A stretch of 64,000 bases of DNA from Pseudolactococcus piscium (lineage in GTDB: Bacteria; Bacillota; Bacilli; Lactobacillales; Streptococcaceae), in NCBI RefSeq assembly GCF_002441695.1, contig NZ_JXJW01000006.1, positions 1-64,000 of the forward strand, written 5' to 3'. Position 1 is the first letter of the stretch. Every line of letters begins with the position of its first letter. The notes under the pieces are model-generated. The model was not told where the DNA came from, ran no database searches, and saw only the letters and a program-made list of their open reading frames with translations. The position numbers were made by a program, and so were the translations under genes. Shown piece after piece: positions 1 to 8,000 of the stretch.

Positions 1-28
1 GTCGCAGGTTCGAATCCTGTCTTCCCGA
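1..28 (+). tRNA. tRNA-Pro (probably UGG), 3' part only
   Basis: Only the T arm and the 3' acceptor strand lie in the window. The T arm reads GCAGG-TTCGAAT-CCTGT with a five-pair stem, followed by the acceptor strand CTTCCCG and discriminator A at 28. The acceptor strand implies a 5' CGGGAAG, which from memory matches Firmicutes tRNA-Pro(UGG). CCA is not encoded. The anticodon is outside the window, so the identity is inferred. Confidence 0.75.
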
Positions 29-33
29 TATTC

Positions 34-56
34 ACGACTGATTCAGTCGTTTTTTT
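34..56 (+). terminator. Terminator of the tRNA transcript
   Basis: ACGACTGA at 34-41 and TCAGTCGT at 43-50 are perfectly complementary and are followed directly by a T run to 56. This is a classical intrinsic terminator six bases after the tRNA. Confidence 0.85.
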
Positions 57-66
57 GTATTTACAA

Positions 67-96
67 TTAACTTTTTATAGCTTTTTTTGTTATAAT
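67..96 (+). promoter_or_regulatory. Promoter of the rsmD-coaD operon
   Basis: TATAAT at 91-96 is preceded by TGT, an extended -10. A weak -35 (TTAACT, 67-72) lies 18 bases upstream. It sits between the tRNA terminator and rsmD, so it probably starts the rsmD-coaD-protease transcript. Confidence 0.6.
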
Positions 97-124
97 AAAG
101 CATTAAATTAATGTAGGAGTGTCA

Positions 125-676
125 ATGAGAGTTGTTGCAGGCAATTATGGTGGCAGAAATTTAAAAACACTTGATGGGAAACTAACGCGGCCAACAGGCG
201 ATAAGGTTAGAGCTGCGATGTTTTCTATGATTGGCCCTTTTTTTGAAGGTGGCCGGGTGCTTGACTTATATGCTGGTAGTGGTGGGTTGGCGATAGAGGC
301 TATTTCTAGAGGGATGTCTTCTGCTATTTTAGTTGAAACAGATCGAAAAGCACAGGCTATTATTTTAGATAATATAGAGATGACCAAGGAATTAAATAAA
401 TTTAGTTTATTAAAAATGGATGCCAAACGCTCGTTAAACCAATTGTCTGGACCATTTGATCTTGTGTTTTTAGACCCTCCCTATGCTAAAGAAACTGTAG
501 AAAATGATATCAGCAGTTTGGATAGTCTACAATTATTGAGTGACCGAGTGATTATTGTATGTGAAACTGACGAGTCAGTCGTACTACCTGATAGTATAGG
601 AGAGTTTGAGATAGTAAAGCAAAAACGCTATGGTATCTCTAAAGTAACGATTTATGAAAGAGGTGATCATGACTAA
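125..676 (+). CDS. rsmD: 16S rRNA (guanine966-N2)-methyltransferase RsmD
   Basis: RsmD methylates G966 of 16S rRNA with S-adenosylmethionine during 30S assembly. The 183-residue protein has the Rossmann SAM loop [15 protein letters not shown] near residues 45-60 and the catalytic N6/N2 methylase motif DPPY in [15 protein letters not shown] at 119 is in frame, but the AGGAG at 115-119 sets ATG 125 as the start, giving [10 protein letters not shown], the usual family N-terminus. The stop overlaps the start of coaD by 8 bases, and rsmD-coaD pairing is common in Firmicutes. Confidence 0.95.
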   Translation: MRVVAGNYGGRNLKTLDGKLTRPTGDKVRAAMFSMIGPFFEGGRVLDLYAGSGGLAIEAISRGMSSAILVETDRKAQAIILDNIEMTKELNKFSLLKMDAKRSLNQLSGPFDLVFLDPPYAKETVENDISSLDSLQLLSDRVIIVCETDESVVLPDSIGEFEIVKQKRYGISKVTIYERGDHD

Positions 677-1157
677 AAAAATTGGCCTATATACTGGTAC
701 CTTTGATACTGTGACAAATGGTCATTTGGATATTATTTATCGGGCTGCTAAATTATTCGATACACTTTATGTGGGTATATTTAACAATGATAAAAAAAAT
801 CCTTTGTTTTCGACTATTGAACGAAAAGTCATGTTGGAAAACCTATTGCTTGATTTTGATCATGTTCAAGTAATCGTTCATGAATCAGATTTAACGGTTA
901 AGGTTGCCGAAAAACTACAGGTAACTGCCTTAGTTCGAAGCGTGAGAAATGCGCAAGATTTAGCCTATGAATCAGAGATGGTTTATTTTAATCAACAGAT
1001 GAGTGGTATTGAAACTGTTATATTGCTTGCCGATCCTAATTTACAATATATTAATAGTACACGTATCAAGGAATTGGCTCAATTTGGAGCTGATATTTCA
1101 AAATGGGTACCAGGTTTAGTTATAAAAGAATTGGAGCGTAAAATTGAAAAAAAATAA
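669..1157 (+). CDS. coaD: Phosphopantetheine adenylyltransferase CoaD
   Basis: CoaD transfers AMP from ATP to 4'-phosphopantetheine to give dephospho-CoA, the penultimate step of coenzyme A synthesis in the cytoplasm. The 162-residue protein has the nucleotidyltransferase motif [10 protein letters not shown] at its N-terminus (usual form GSFDPVTNGH) and the late motif [10 protein letters not shown], the family's SSS/T-R-I element. ATG 669 follows AGGTG at 661-665; an in-frame upstream start at 654 has no ribosome site. It overlaps rsmD and is itself overlapped by the next gene, so the three genes are translationally coupled. Confidence 0.95.
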   Translation: MTKKIGLYTGTFDTVTNGHLDIIYRAAKLFDTLYVGIFNNDKKNPLFSTIERKVMLENLLLDFDHVQVIVHESDLTVKVAEKLQVTALVRSVRNAQDLAYESEMVYFNQQMSGIETVILLADPNLQYINSTRIKELAQFGADISKWVPGLVIKELERKIEKK

Positions 1158-2196
1158 ACAGTCTTTTATTAAAAAAAGATGGTTAGTTATCCTTTTTTTA
1201 ACGATCTTGCTAATCATCGGTATCGTATTCCCATTACCTTATTATATTGAAATGCCAGGAACTACTGAAAATGTTGGCTCCATGGTTAAGGTTGATCAGG
1301 CTTCTGTCGTTGGCAAAGGGTCGTTAAATTTGACAACAGTATCTATGATGCAGGCAACCGGAGCAGGTTTGATCTACGCTGCAGCAACTGATTTCACAGA
1401 TGTTTACAGTAAGAAGGACATGATGGGCAATCAATCTGATAGTGATTATAATCGGATGAATGCTTTTTATATGGAAAGCGCACAAAATGCGGCTATTTAT
1501 GAAGCATTTAAACTGGCTAATAAACCTTTTGACTTAACTTATAAAGGGGTTTACGTTTTAGACGTGATGCAGACATCGTCTTTTAAAAATGTGCTACAGG
1601 TAGCTGATACTGTTAGTGGTGTTGATGGAAAAAACTTTAAATCTTCTCAAGAATTAATGTCATATATCAAGTCTTTAAAAGTTGGTGCACCTATCTCTGT
1701 TCAATATACCAATGATCAGGGAAGAAATAAATCAGCGGATGGTAAAACGATTAAATTAACTGATGGCAAAGCCGGTATTGGGATTACATTAGTCGATCAT
1801 ACCGTTGTTTCTAGTACGCCTGCTGTCACGATAAATGCTGGGGGGATAGGCGGACCATCTGCTGGGATGATGTTTACACTTGAAATCTATTCTCAGTTAA
1901 CGGGCAAGGATTTGACTCATGGTAAGGATATAGCTGGTACAGGTACTATCGAGGCAAATGGCATCGTAGGTCGAATTGGTGGTATCGATAAAAAAGTGGC
2001 GAGCGCCAATCAAAATGGCGCGAAGGTATTTTTAGCACCAGATGATCAGATTACGCCGGAAATGAAAAAATACGATAAACATATCAAAACAAATTATCAA
2101 GAGGCACTTGATGCTGCAAAAAAATTGAAAACTAAAATGAAGATTGTGCCAATAAAGACAGTACAAGACGCAATTAATTACTTGGAAAAAAATTAA
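1144..2196 (+). CDS. Membrane-anchored PDZ / Lon-type serine protease (YlbL/SepM family)
   Basis: The 350-residue protein has one N-terminal transmembrane segment (residues 12-32), an extracytoplasmic PDZ domain (about 134-205) and a C-terminal Lon (S16) protease domain. The catalytic Ser239 lies in GGPSAGMMF and the partner Lys is at 283/284 in GRIGGIDKK. In Streptococcus mutans the relative SepM trims the competence peptide CSP outside the cell; whether this copy processes a pheromone is unknown. The start is TTG 1144 with GGAG at 1133-1136, overlapping coaD by 14 bases. Length and gene order match the family. Confidence 0.9.
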   Translation: MKKNKQSFIKKRWLVILFLTILLIIGIVFPLPYYIEMPGTTENVGSMVKVDQASVVGKGSLNLTTVSMMQATGAGLIYAAATDFTDVYSKKDMMGNQSDSDYNRMNAFYMESAQNAAIYEAFKLANKPFDLTYKGVYVLDVMQTSSFKNVLQVADTVSGVDGKNFKSSQELMSYIKSLKVGAPISVQYTNDQGRNKSADGKTIKLTDGKAGIGITLVDHTVVSSTPAVTINAGGIGGPSAGMMFTLEIYSQLTGKDLTHGKDIAGTGTIEANGIVGRIGGIDKKVASANQNGAKVFLAPDDQITPEMKKYDKHIKTNYQEALDAAKKLKTKMKIVPIKTVQDAINYLEKN

Positions 2197-2207
2197 AGTT
2201 AAGGCTT

Positions 2208-2241
2208 ATGAACAAATATCAACATTTGTTCATTTTTTTTT
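2208..2241 (+). terminator. Terminator after the rsmD operon
   Basis: ATGAACAAAT (2208-2217) pairs perfectly with ATTTGTTCAT (2224-2233) across a six-base loop, followed by a long T run. Confidence 0.9.
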
Positions 2242-2291
2242 ATTTACTTTGTGAATTAGCTTTCTTTTAAAATCTGCCTTCTGTAACTGAA

Positions 2292-2309
2292 AAGTGATTA
2301 ATTTCACAA
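2292..2309 (+). promoter_or_regulatory. Possible Rex-type operator upstream of adhE
   Basis: AAGTGATTAATTTCACAA has a GTGA-N6-TCAC dyad and resembles the Rex consensus TTGTGAAATATTTCACAA, matching the right arm fully and the left arm partly. A second TTGTGAAT half site lies at 2249-2256. Rex senses NADH/NAD and represses adhE in many Firmicutes. Binding here is inferred. Confidence 0.45.
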
Positions 2310-2342
2310 AGTGGATAAAAATACGTTATTTTTATCCACTTT
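2308..2342. terminator. 16-bp perfect hairpin before the adhE promoter
   Basis: Bases 2308-2323 pair perfectly with 2327-2342 across a CGT loop, and TTTT follows at 2341-2344. It could act as a second terminator that insulates adhE from upstream transcription. Its left edge touches the Rex-like dyad, so it may instead belong to the control region. Confidence 0.6.
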
Positions 2343-2347
2343 TTCGC

Positions 2348-2375
2348 TTTACAAACGTTTTCAAAATGGTATAAT
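2348..2375 (+). promoter_or_regulatory. adhE promoter with overlapping cre site
   Basis: TTTACA (2348-2353), 16-base spacer and TATAAT (2370-2375) form a good sigma-A promoter. TTACAAACGTTTTCA at 2349-2363 matches the CcpA cre consensus WTGNAANCGNWNNCW except for one base and covers the -35 and spacer. CcpA bound there would block RNA polymerase, which suggests glucose repression of adhE. Confidence 0.75.
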
Positions 2376-2388
2376 AAGTTCATAAAGA

Positions 2389-2412
2389 CAAGTTAGTGAA
2401 TTCACTAACTTG
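2389..2412. promoter_or_regulatory. 24-bp perfect palindrome at the adhE transcript start
   Basis: The two 12-base arms centred between 2400 and 2401 (left arm CAAGTTAGTGAA) are exact reverse complements with no spacer. The site begins about 14 bases after the -10 box. It may be an operator for a dimeric repressor or form a hairpin in the 5' leader. It does not fit Rex or cre. No T run follows, so it is not a terminator. Confidence 0.7.
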
Positions 2413-2453
2413 AAAAAACTTATCACTCTTACCATTTTTAAGGAGAAAAAAAG

Positions 2454-5054
2454 ATGGCTACTAAAACTGTAGATAAAACTGAAACATTTGACGTTGCTGG
2501 CATGATTGATGAACTGGCTGCCAAAGGTGCCCAAGCACTTAAAGGACTTGAAAAATTAAATCAAGAACAGATTGACCATATTGTTCATGAAATGAGTATG
2601 GCTGCCCTTGATAAACATATGCCACTTGCAAAATTAGCAGTCGAAGAAACTGGGCGCGGTATCTATGAAGATAAAGCAATCAAAAATATGTATGCATCAG
2701 AGTATATCTGGAATGCAATTAAAGATAATAAAACTGTTGGTGTTATCAACGAAGATAAAGAAGCTGGTATCATTGAGATTGCAGAACCCGTCGGTGTTAT
2801 CTGTGGTGTGACGCCAACAACGAACCCAACGTCTACAACAATTTTTAAAGCAATGATTGCCATTAAAACACGTAACCCAATCATCTTTGCTTTTCACCCT
2901 TCTGCTCAAAAATCTTCTTCAGCAGCAGCACAAATCGTGCTTGATGCGGCAGTAGCGGCTGGTGCACCTGAAAACTGTGTACAGTGGGTTACAAAACCCT
3001 CTATTGAAGCAACTGGTCTCTTGATGAACCACCCAACGATTGCAACAGTACTTGCAACTGGTGGATCAGCTATGGTTAAATCTGCTTACTCTACTGGTAA
3101 ACCAGCACTTGGTGTAGGTCCAGGTAACACACCTGCTTACATTACTAGAGAAGCCAAAATCAAACGTGCGGTAAATGACTTGTTCCTTTCAAAAACATTT
3201 GATAACGGGATGATTTGTGCGTCTGAGCAAGCAATTATTGTTGACAATGAAGTCTTCAATGAAGTTAAAGATGAGTTCTTAGCTCATAATGCCTATATCG
3301 TTTCTTCAAAAGCAGAATTAGCTAAACTCGAAGCAACTGTTATGTTACCTGATGGTCATGCGGTTAATCCGAAAATTGTTGGGTTCTCTGCCAAACATAT
3401 TGCCGAATTAGCAGGCATCAAAGTACCAGCTGAAACGAAGCTATTGATTGCTGAAATTGCCGGTGTTGGACCAGATTATCCTTTATCACGTGAAAAATTG
3501 TCACCAGTATTAGCAATGATCAAAGCTAACTCGACTGAGGAAGGTCTTGATTTATGTGAAGCCATGCTTGATCTTGGTGGTCTAGGCCATACAGCAGTTA
3601 TCCATACTGAGGATGAAGCACTCCAAATTGAATTTGGTATCCGCATGAAAGCATGTCGTATTCTTGTCAATACACCTGCTGCTGAGGGTGGTATCGGTAA
3701 TATCTACAATGAAATGTTGCCATCATTGACACTAGGTTGTGGGTCATATGGACATAACTCAGTATCACACAATGTATCAGCAGTTGACTTGATTAATGTT
3801 AAGACACTTGCTAAACGGAGAAATAATATGCAATGGTTCAGATTACCACCAAAAGTTTACTTTGAAAAGAATTCGATTACTTACTTGCAACAAATTAAAG
3901 CGGAACGCGTCATGCTTGTTTGTGACCCAGGTATGGTCCAATTTGGTTATGCTGATCTTATCCGTAAACAACTTGAGAAAAACCCAAATGATCCAAGCAT
4001 TGAAGTATTTTCAGATGTTGAACCTAACCCATCTACAAATACAGTCTATAAGGGATTAGAAATGTTCAATAGCTTCCAACCAGATGTTGTCATTGCATTG
4101 GGTGGTGGTTCAGCTATGGATGCTGCTAAAGGGATGTGGATGTTCTTTGAACACCCAGATACAAGTTTCTTTGGTGCGAAACAAAAATTCCTTGATATTC
4201 GTAAACGTGCTTATAAGATTGAATATGCTGAGAAGGCAAAATTCATCTGTATCCCAACAACATCAGGAACAGGTTCAGAAGTGACACCTTTCGCAGTAAT
4301 CACTGACTCAGATGATCATACTAAATATCCTTTAGCTGATTATGCCTTGACACCAGATGTGGCAATTATTGACCCACAACTTGTGATGTCAGTTCCTGCA
4401 AGCGTAACAGCTGATACAGGGATGGATGTGTTAACACATGCGATCGAGTCATACGTGTCAGTTATGGCATCAGATTATACGCGTGGTTTGTCATTACAAG
4501 CTATCAAAATCGTCTTTGAATATCTTGAAAAATCAGTAAAAACTGGTGACGCTGAATCTCGTGAGAAGATGCATAATGCCTCTACGATGGCTGGTATGGC
4601 CTTCGCAAATGCCTTCCTCGGTATTTCTCACTCAATCGCCCATAAAGTGGGCGGCGCTTGGGGTGTGCCTCACGGACGTACGAATGCGATTTTATTACCG
4701 CACGTTATCCGTTACAATGCCAAAGATCCTCAAAAACATGCCATGTTCCCTAAATATGACTTCTTCCGTGCAGATACAGACTATGCTGATATCGCACGAT
4801 TCTTAGGACTCAAAGGTAATACGACCGCAGAACTTGTTGAAGCACTTGCAAGTGCAGTTTATAAACTTGGTATTGCGACTGGCATCGAAATGAACTGGCA
4901 ATCACAAGGCTTGACTAAGAAACAAATGGTAGCAGAAATTGATCATCTTGCTGAAAAAGCATATGAAGACCAATGTACAACTGCAAATCCAAAACAACCT
5001 TTAATTTCTGAATTGAAAGCAATTATCGAAATTGCTTACGACTACAAAGGTTAA
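2454..5054 (+). CDS. adhE: Bifunctional acetaldehyde/alcohol dehydrogenase AdhE
   Basis: AdhE reduces acetyl-CoA to acetaldehyde and then ethanol, recycling two NADH in mixed-acid fermentation; the family forms cytoplasmic spirosomes. The 866-residue protein has an N-terminal aldehyde dehydrogenase domain (about 15-440; catalytic Cys in NGMICASEQ) and a C-terminal iron-dependent alcohol dehydrogenase domain (about 455-866; GGGSAMDAAK NAD site, iron-binding histidines in the DVLTHAIESY and SHSIAHKVGG regions). AAGGAG precedes ATG 2454. It is monocistronic between strong terminators. The upstream cre, Rex-like dyad and palindrome indicate control by carbon source and redox state. Confidence 0.98.
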   Translation: MATKTVDKTETFDVAGMIDELAAKGAQALKGLEKLNQEQIDHIVHEMSMAALDKHMPLAKLAVEETGRGIYEDKAIKNMYASEYIWNAIKDNKTVGVINEDKEAGIIEIAEPVGVICGVTPTTNPTSTTIFKAMIAIKTRNPIIFAFHPSAQKSSSAAAQIVLDAAVAAGAPENCVQWVTKPSIEATGLLMNHPTIATVLATGGSAMVKSAYSTGKPALGVGPGNTPAYITREAKIKRAVNDLFLSKTFDNGMICASEQAIIVDNEVFNEVKDEFLAHNAYIVSSKAELAKLEATVMLPDGHAVNPKIVGFSAKHIAELAGIKVPAETKLLIAEIAGVGPDYPLSREKLSPVLAMIKANSTEEGLDLCEAMLDLGGLGHTAVIHTEDEALQIEFGIRMKACRILVNTPAAEGGIGNIYNEMLPSLTLGCGSYGHNSVSHNVSAVDLINVKTLAKRRNNMQWFRLPPKVYFEKNSITYLQQIKAERVMLVCDPGMVQFGYADLIRKQLEKNPNDPSIEVFSDVEPNPSTNTVYKGLEMFNSFQPDVVIALGGGSAMDAAKGMWMFFEHPDTSFFGAKQKFLDIRKRAYKIEYAEKAKFICIPTTSGTGSEVTPFAVITDSDDHTKYPLADYALTPDVAIIDPQLVMSVPASVTADTGMDVLTHAIESYVSVMASDYTRGLSLQAIKIVFEYLEKSVKTGDAESREKMHNASTMAGMAFANAFLGISHSIAHKVGGAWGVPHGRTNAILLPHVIRYNAKDPQKHAMFPKYDFFRADTDYADIARFLGLKGNTTAELVEALASAVYKLGIATGIEMNWQSQGLTKKQMVAEIDHLAEKAYEDQCTTANPKQPLISELKAIIEIAYDYKG

Positions 5055-5064
5055 ATAATTCAAG

Positions 5065-5091
5065 AAAAACCGTACAGATGTGCGGTTTTTT
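5065..5091 (+). terminator. adhE terminator
   Basis: AAAAACCGTAC (5065-5075) pairs with GTGCGGTTTTT (5080-5090) with one T-G wobble, followed by T. Confidence 0.9.
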
Positions 5092-5101
5092 ACGTTATAA
5101 A

Positions 5102-5206
5102 TAAGTCATCTGACAAAACATACAAGTAGAGATCAGCTAGTTTAATCTTCCCTGATATGTCTAGTAAATTTGCTAGGTATGTCAGACGACTTAGATTTTT
5201 ACTTGT
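5102..5206. repeat. Interleaved inverted repeats upstream of the Nudix gene
   Basis: Bases 5102-5115 (TAAGTCATCTGACA) are complementary to 5180-5193 at 13 of 14 positions. ACAAGTA (5122-5128) is complementary to TACTTGT (5200-5206). The two pairs interleave rather than nest, so they could form a pseudoknot in RNA or be separate DNA sites. Between them, 5161-5176 is a near-perfect 16-bp palindrome with one wobble. I recognise no known riboswitch here. Confidence 0.6.
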
Positions 5207-5251
5207 CATTTATGCCCACTTGACGTATGATATGTTGTGGAGGAGATAAGC

Positions 5252-5770
5252 ATGGAATCATTTGATATTTATGATCAAGAGCGTCGACTTACGGGTAGAA
5301 CAGCTGAACGGGGGACAAAACTGAGTGCTGGTGAGTTCCGAATGGTCGTTAATTTGAGTATTTTAAATTCGGATAATCAGTTATTGATTCAGCAACGTCA
5401 GCCTTTTAAAGAGGGGTGGCCTAATATGTGGGATATCTCAGCCGGCGGAAGTGCTGTTGCTGGTGAAACGAGTCAAGAAGCGATTGCACGTGAGACACAA
5501 GAAGAAATTGGGGTACATCATGATTTTTCTGAGATGAGACCTTTTTTTACCCTGAATTTTGATGAAGGGTTTGATGACTACTATATCCTCTATCAAGATA
5601 TAGCGCTATCAGAATTAACACTGCAACCATCTGAAGTCCAGGCGGTAAAATGGGCAACACGTGAAGCGGTTCAAGCCTTAATTTTAAGCGGCGAATTTAT
5701 TCCTTATCACAAAAGTATCATTGATTTATTGTTTGACTTGAATGGTGTTTACGGTGGGCATGACTTATAA
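5252..5770 (+). CDS. Nudix hydrolase (YfcD/IPP-isomerase-like)
   Basis: The 172-residue protein carries a complete Nudix box, GSAVAGETSQEAIARETQEE followed by IGV (GX5EX7REUXEEXGU), which binds the divalent metal that hydrolyses nucleoside-diphosphate-linked substrates. The N-terminal part (DIYDQERRLTGRTAERG) resembles the YfcD / isopentenyl-diphosphate isomerase-like subgroup; the true substrate is unknown. GGAGGAG at 5239-5245 selects ATG 5252 over an in-frame start at 5237. It is a single gene with its own leader region full of inverted repeats, ending at a short terminator. Confidence 0.88.
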   Translation: MESFDIYDQERRLTGRTAERGTKLSAGEFRMVVNLSILNSDNQLLIQQRQPFKEGWPNMWDISAGGSAVAGETSQEAIARETQEEIGVHHDFSEMRPFFTLNFDEGFDDYYILYQDIALSELTLQPSEVQAVKWATREAVQALILSGEFIPYHKSIIDLLFDLNGVYGGHDL

Positions 5771-5795
5771 GATAGACTATTGCCTATCTTTTTTT
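5769..5795. terminator. Terminator between convergent genes
   Basis: AAGATAG (5769-5775) pairs with CTATCTT (5784-5790), followed by TTTTT. It ends the Nudix transcript and overlaps the last codons of the convergent Lrp gene. Confidence 0.75.
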
Positions 5796-6196
5796 CTGTT
5801 GTCAAGGACAGTTTCAATGCTGTAACGTCCCCATCTTGAGATTGTCGTAATAAATTGGGCTAGTTTTTCATGAGAAAAGTGGCCAACAATCATATAACAG
5901 GCTTGTCCTGACACTTTATAAAAGTCGGCCACTTCGGGATAGGCATTTACTGCGGCTTCAAAGGTGTCATACTGGTTATTATCCATGAAAACGCGGATAA
6001 ATTGTTTGTGATCATACTGAATTGAGATGGTGTAGTTTTGAATGTGTCCAGCATCAATCAATTTATTAATTCTGATACCTACGGCCTGCCCTGTCATATG
6101 AATCAGTTGCCCAATGTCTTTGTTTGTTAGTTTAGCATTTGATTTCAAATAGGCTAATATTTGGTGATCGATGTTGTCCAATATGATTCCTTTCAT
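5777..6196 (-). CDS. Lrp/AsnC-family transcriptional regulator
   Basis: The 139-residue protein has an N-terminal winged helix-turn-helix (about 8-60: LDNIDHQILAYLKSNAKLTN, with the recognition helix region MTGQAVGIRINKLIDAG) and a C-terminal RAM-like ligand-binding part containing YKVSGQACYMIVGHF. Lrp/AsnC proteins form dimers and octamers and sense amino acids or other small molecules. It is divergent from a cysteine hydrolase gene with a 93-base gap that holds two matching dyads, one covering its own start codon. Autoregulation and control of the hydrolase are therefore likely. The effector is unknown. Confidence 0.85.
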   Translation of the reverse strand: MKGIILDNIDHQILAYLKSNAKLTNKDIGQLIHMTGQAVGIRINKLIDAGHIQNYTISIQYDHKQFIRVFMDNNQYDTFEAAVNAYPEVADFYKVSGQACYMIVGHFSHEKLAQFITTISRWGRYSIETVLDNRKKDRQ

Positions 6197-6232
6197 CGTG
6201 AAAGAAGTCTACTAAAACCTCTTTCGCGAAAG
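6190..6232. promoter_or_regulatory. Paired operator dyads in the divergent gap
   Basis: CTTTCATCGTGAAAG (6190-6204) and CTTTCGCGAAAG (6221-6232) share the arms CTTTC...GAAAG and begin 31 bases apart, close to three helical turns. The first covers the start codon of the Lrp gene (CAT at 6194-6196); the second abuts the -35 of the hydrolase promoter. Spaced same-face sites suit an oligomeric Lrp protein. Confidence 0.6.
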
Positions 6233-6234
6233 CA

Positions 6235-6263
6235 TTTACTATCTATTATAAAACAATTATACT
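6235..6263 (+). promoter_or_regulatory. Promoter of the cysteine hydrolase gene
   Basis: TTTACT (6235-6240), 17-base spacer and TATACT (6258-6263), just downstream of the second dyad. Confidence 0.65.
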
Positions 6264-6289
6264 TTATTTTATAGAGAAGAGGTATAGAG

Positions 6290-6829
6290 ATGAAACAAGG
6301 ACTTTTAGTGATTGATGTACAAAATGATTATTTTACTGGCGGGAAAATGACATTAACTGGCGCTGATGAGGCTTTACTGAAAGTTAATGCGTTGGAAGCA
6401 CAGTTTCTTGCAGCAAAAATACCAATCATTTATATCCAACATATCAAATATGAACCAAATGCAGATTTTTTTGAAGTAGGAACAGTAGGTGCTGACTTGC
6501 ATCCGCAGTTAAAGTATGGTGCTAGCTCAATAATTGTAGAAAAGCAATTTCCAAACAGTTTTCAAGGCACACCCTTGCAGCATCATTTAGAACAAAATGG
6601 TGTTGAACAACTTGTCATTTGTGGTATGATGACACATATGTGTGTCCGTGCAACAACACCAGTTGCGGAAAAGTTAGGCTATGCACCAATCGTCATAACA
6701 GATGCGACGGCTACAAGGGACTTGATAGTAAATGACGAGCTGATGCCTGCCAAACAAGTCCAGGAAACGATGCTTGCTGAACTTTCGGCAGTAGCAAGTA
6801 TGATGACAGTCAAGGGATTTTTGGGTTAA
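6290..6829 (+). CDS. Isochorismatase-like cysteine hydrolase (nicotinamidase-related)
   Basis: The 179-residue protein has the catalytic triad of the cysteine hydrolase superfamily: Asp in LLVIDVQNDYF, Lys in IVEKQFPNSF, and Cys in GMMTHMCVRATT. Family members hydrolyse nicotinamide, isochorismate, N-carbamoyl compounds or peroxyureidoacrylate. This short form lacks clear evidence for one substrate, so a specific name is not given. It is single, divergent from an Lrp-type regulator whose operators lie in its promoter, and therefore may act on the compound the regulator senses. Confidence 0.85.
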   Translation: MKQGLLVIDVQNDYFTGGKMTLTGADEALLKVNALEAQFLAAKIPIIYIQHIKYEPNADFFEVGTVGADLHPQLKYGASSIIVEKQFPNSFQGTPLQHHLEQNGVEQLVICGMMTHMCVRATTPVAEKLGYAPIVITDATATRDLIVNDELMPAKQVQETMLAELSAVASMMTVKGFLG

Positions 6830-6878
6830 TGAGGTGGACAAAAAGGTTGCTTTATGCTTGTTTATTACCAAATAAGAC

Positions 6879-6907
6879 TTGTAAAACACGCTAAAGTCGT
6901 GTATAAT
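6879..6907 (+). promoter_or_regulatory. rpsB promoter
   Basis: TTGTAA (6879-6884), exactly 17 bases, TATAAT (6902-6907). Confidence 0.85.
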
Positions 6908-7038
6908 TAAATGGTTGCAGTAAAATTTTACGCAATCTAAACCACATTTTGAACGGATATCATCGTTGTGCTAGCGATAGTTGCGGTGATAGGTGATGTT
7001 TGAAAGAGGAAAAAACAATTTTAAAAGGAGACTAGCTC
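6908..7038 (+). promoter_or_regulatory. Structured 5' leader of rpsB (candidate S2 autoregulatory leader)
   Basis: The 130-base leader contains a hairpin made from TTGC/GTAAAA and TTTTAC/GCAA (6915-6935) and a second stem ATCATCG (6959-6965) with CGGTGAT (6984-6990). rpsB leaders are controlled by S2 in other bacteria. I cannot match this one to a known leader family, so the role is inferred. Confidence 0.4.
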
Positions 7039-7821
7039 ATGGCAGTCATTTCAATGAAACAACTACTCGAAGCGGGTGTTCACTTCGGTCACCAAACACG
7101 CCGTTGGAACCCAAAAATGAAACCGTTCATCTTTACAGAACGTAACGGTATTCACGTTATCGATTTACAAAAAACAGTAAAACTTGCTGACGATGCATAC
7201 AACTACGTACGCGACGCAGCTGCAAACGGCGCTATTGTTCTTTTTGTAGGTACAAAAAAACAAGCTGCTGAAGCTGTTAAAGAAGAAGCACTTCGTGCTG
7301 GTCAATACTACATCAACCACCGTTGGTTGGGTGGTACTTTGACTAACTGGGGTACGATTCAAAAACGTATCGCACGTTTGAAAGAAATCAACAAAATGGA
7401 AGAAGACGGTACTTTTGACGTGCTTCCTAAAAAAGAAGTTGTACTTTTAAACAAACAACGCGATCGTCTTGAAAAATTCTTGGGCGGTATTGCTGATATG
7501 CCTCGTATCCCAGATGTTATCTACATCGTGGATCCACATAAAGAGCAAATTGCAGTTCAAGAAGCAACTAAATTAAACATTCCAATCGTTGCAATGGTTG
7601 ATACAAATGCGGATCCTGATCCAATTGATGTTATCATCCCTGCAAATGACGATGCAATTCGTGCGGTTAAATTGATCACTGGTAAAATGGCAGATGCTAT
7701 TATCGAAGGTCATCAAGGCGAAGACGCTGTTGAAGCTGAAGATGCAAACGTATCTGAAGCAGCATCAGCTGAATCAATCGAAGAATTGGTAGAAGTTGTG
7801 GAAGGTTCAAAAGAAGCCTAA
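7039..7821 (+). CDS. rpsB: 30S ribosomal protein S2
   Basis: S2 binds late to the 30S subunit between head and body and recruits S1-type proteins. The 260-residue sequence has the usual S2 landmarks: [19 protein letters not shown] near the N-terminus, [19 protein letters not shown] and [12 protein letters not shown], with an acidic C-terminal tail. AAGGAG precedes ATG 7039. The gene's last codons form part of a hairpin that is repeated downstream. tsf follows, the usual partner, but separated by 258 bases with a strong terminator. Confidence 0.98.
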   Translation: MAVISMKQLLEAGVHFGHQTRRWNPKMKPFIFTERNGIHVIDLQKTVKLADDAYNYVRDAAANGAIVLFVGTKKQAAEAVKEEALRAGQYYINHRWLGGTLTNWGTIQKRIARLKEINKMEEDGTFDVLPKKEVVLLNKQRDRLEKFLGGIADMPRIPDVIYIVDPHKEQIAVQEATKLNIPIVAMVDTNADPDPIDVIIPANDDAIRAVKLITGKMADAIIEGHQGEDAVEAEDANVSEAASAESIEELVEVVEGSKEA

Positions 7822-7952
7822 GCTTCTTTTGAATTGACCAATCAGTAACGCGTCGTGTTACGACAAAAAAGAAGCCTAAGCTTCTTTTGAATTAACCAAT
7901 CAGTAACACGTCGTGTTACGACAAAAAAAGAAGCCTAAGCTTCTTTTGAATT
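7809..7952 (+). repeat. 58-59 bp tandem repeat, 2.4 copies, covering the rpsB stop
   Basis: A unit beginning AAAAGAAGCCTAAGCTTC recurs with its GAAGCC at 7813, 7871 and 7930. The first two copies differ at only two bases over the unit; the third stops after GAATT at about 7952. Each copy holds the hairpin AAAAGAAGC-CTAA-GCTTCTTTT; the first two also hold GTAAC...GTTAC. The first copy includes the rpsB stop codon (7819-7821), so the array duplicates the gene's 3' end. It may give stacked attenuators or mRNA 3'-end protection. Confidence 0.9.
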
Positions 7953-8000
7953 GAGTTGGCAAGCGTTAGCGAGTCAACTCAAATGACCAATAAAATTGAA

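Noticed and set aside
119-124. GTG 119 as the rsmD start
   Set aside because: It overlaps the Shine-Dalgarno sequence itself; ATG 125 gives the usual N-terminus.
2389-2412. Terminator before adhE
   Set aside because: The palindrome has no loop and no following T run, and lies between the promoter and the gene; an operator or leader element fits better.
7809-7952. CRISPR array or insertion-sequence end
   Set aside because: The units are directly abutting with no unique spacers, copy the rpsB 3' end, and have no target-site duplication.
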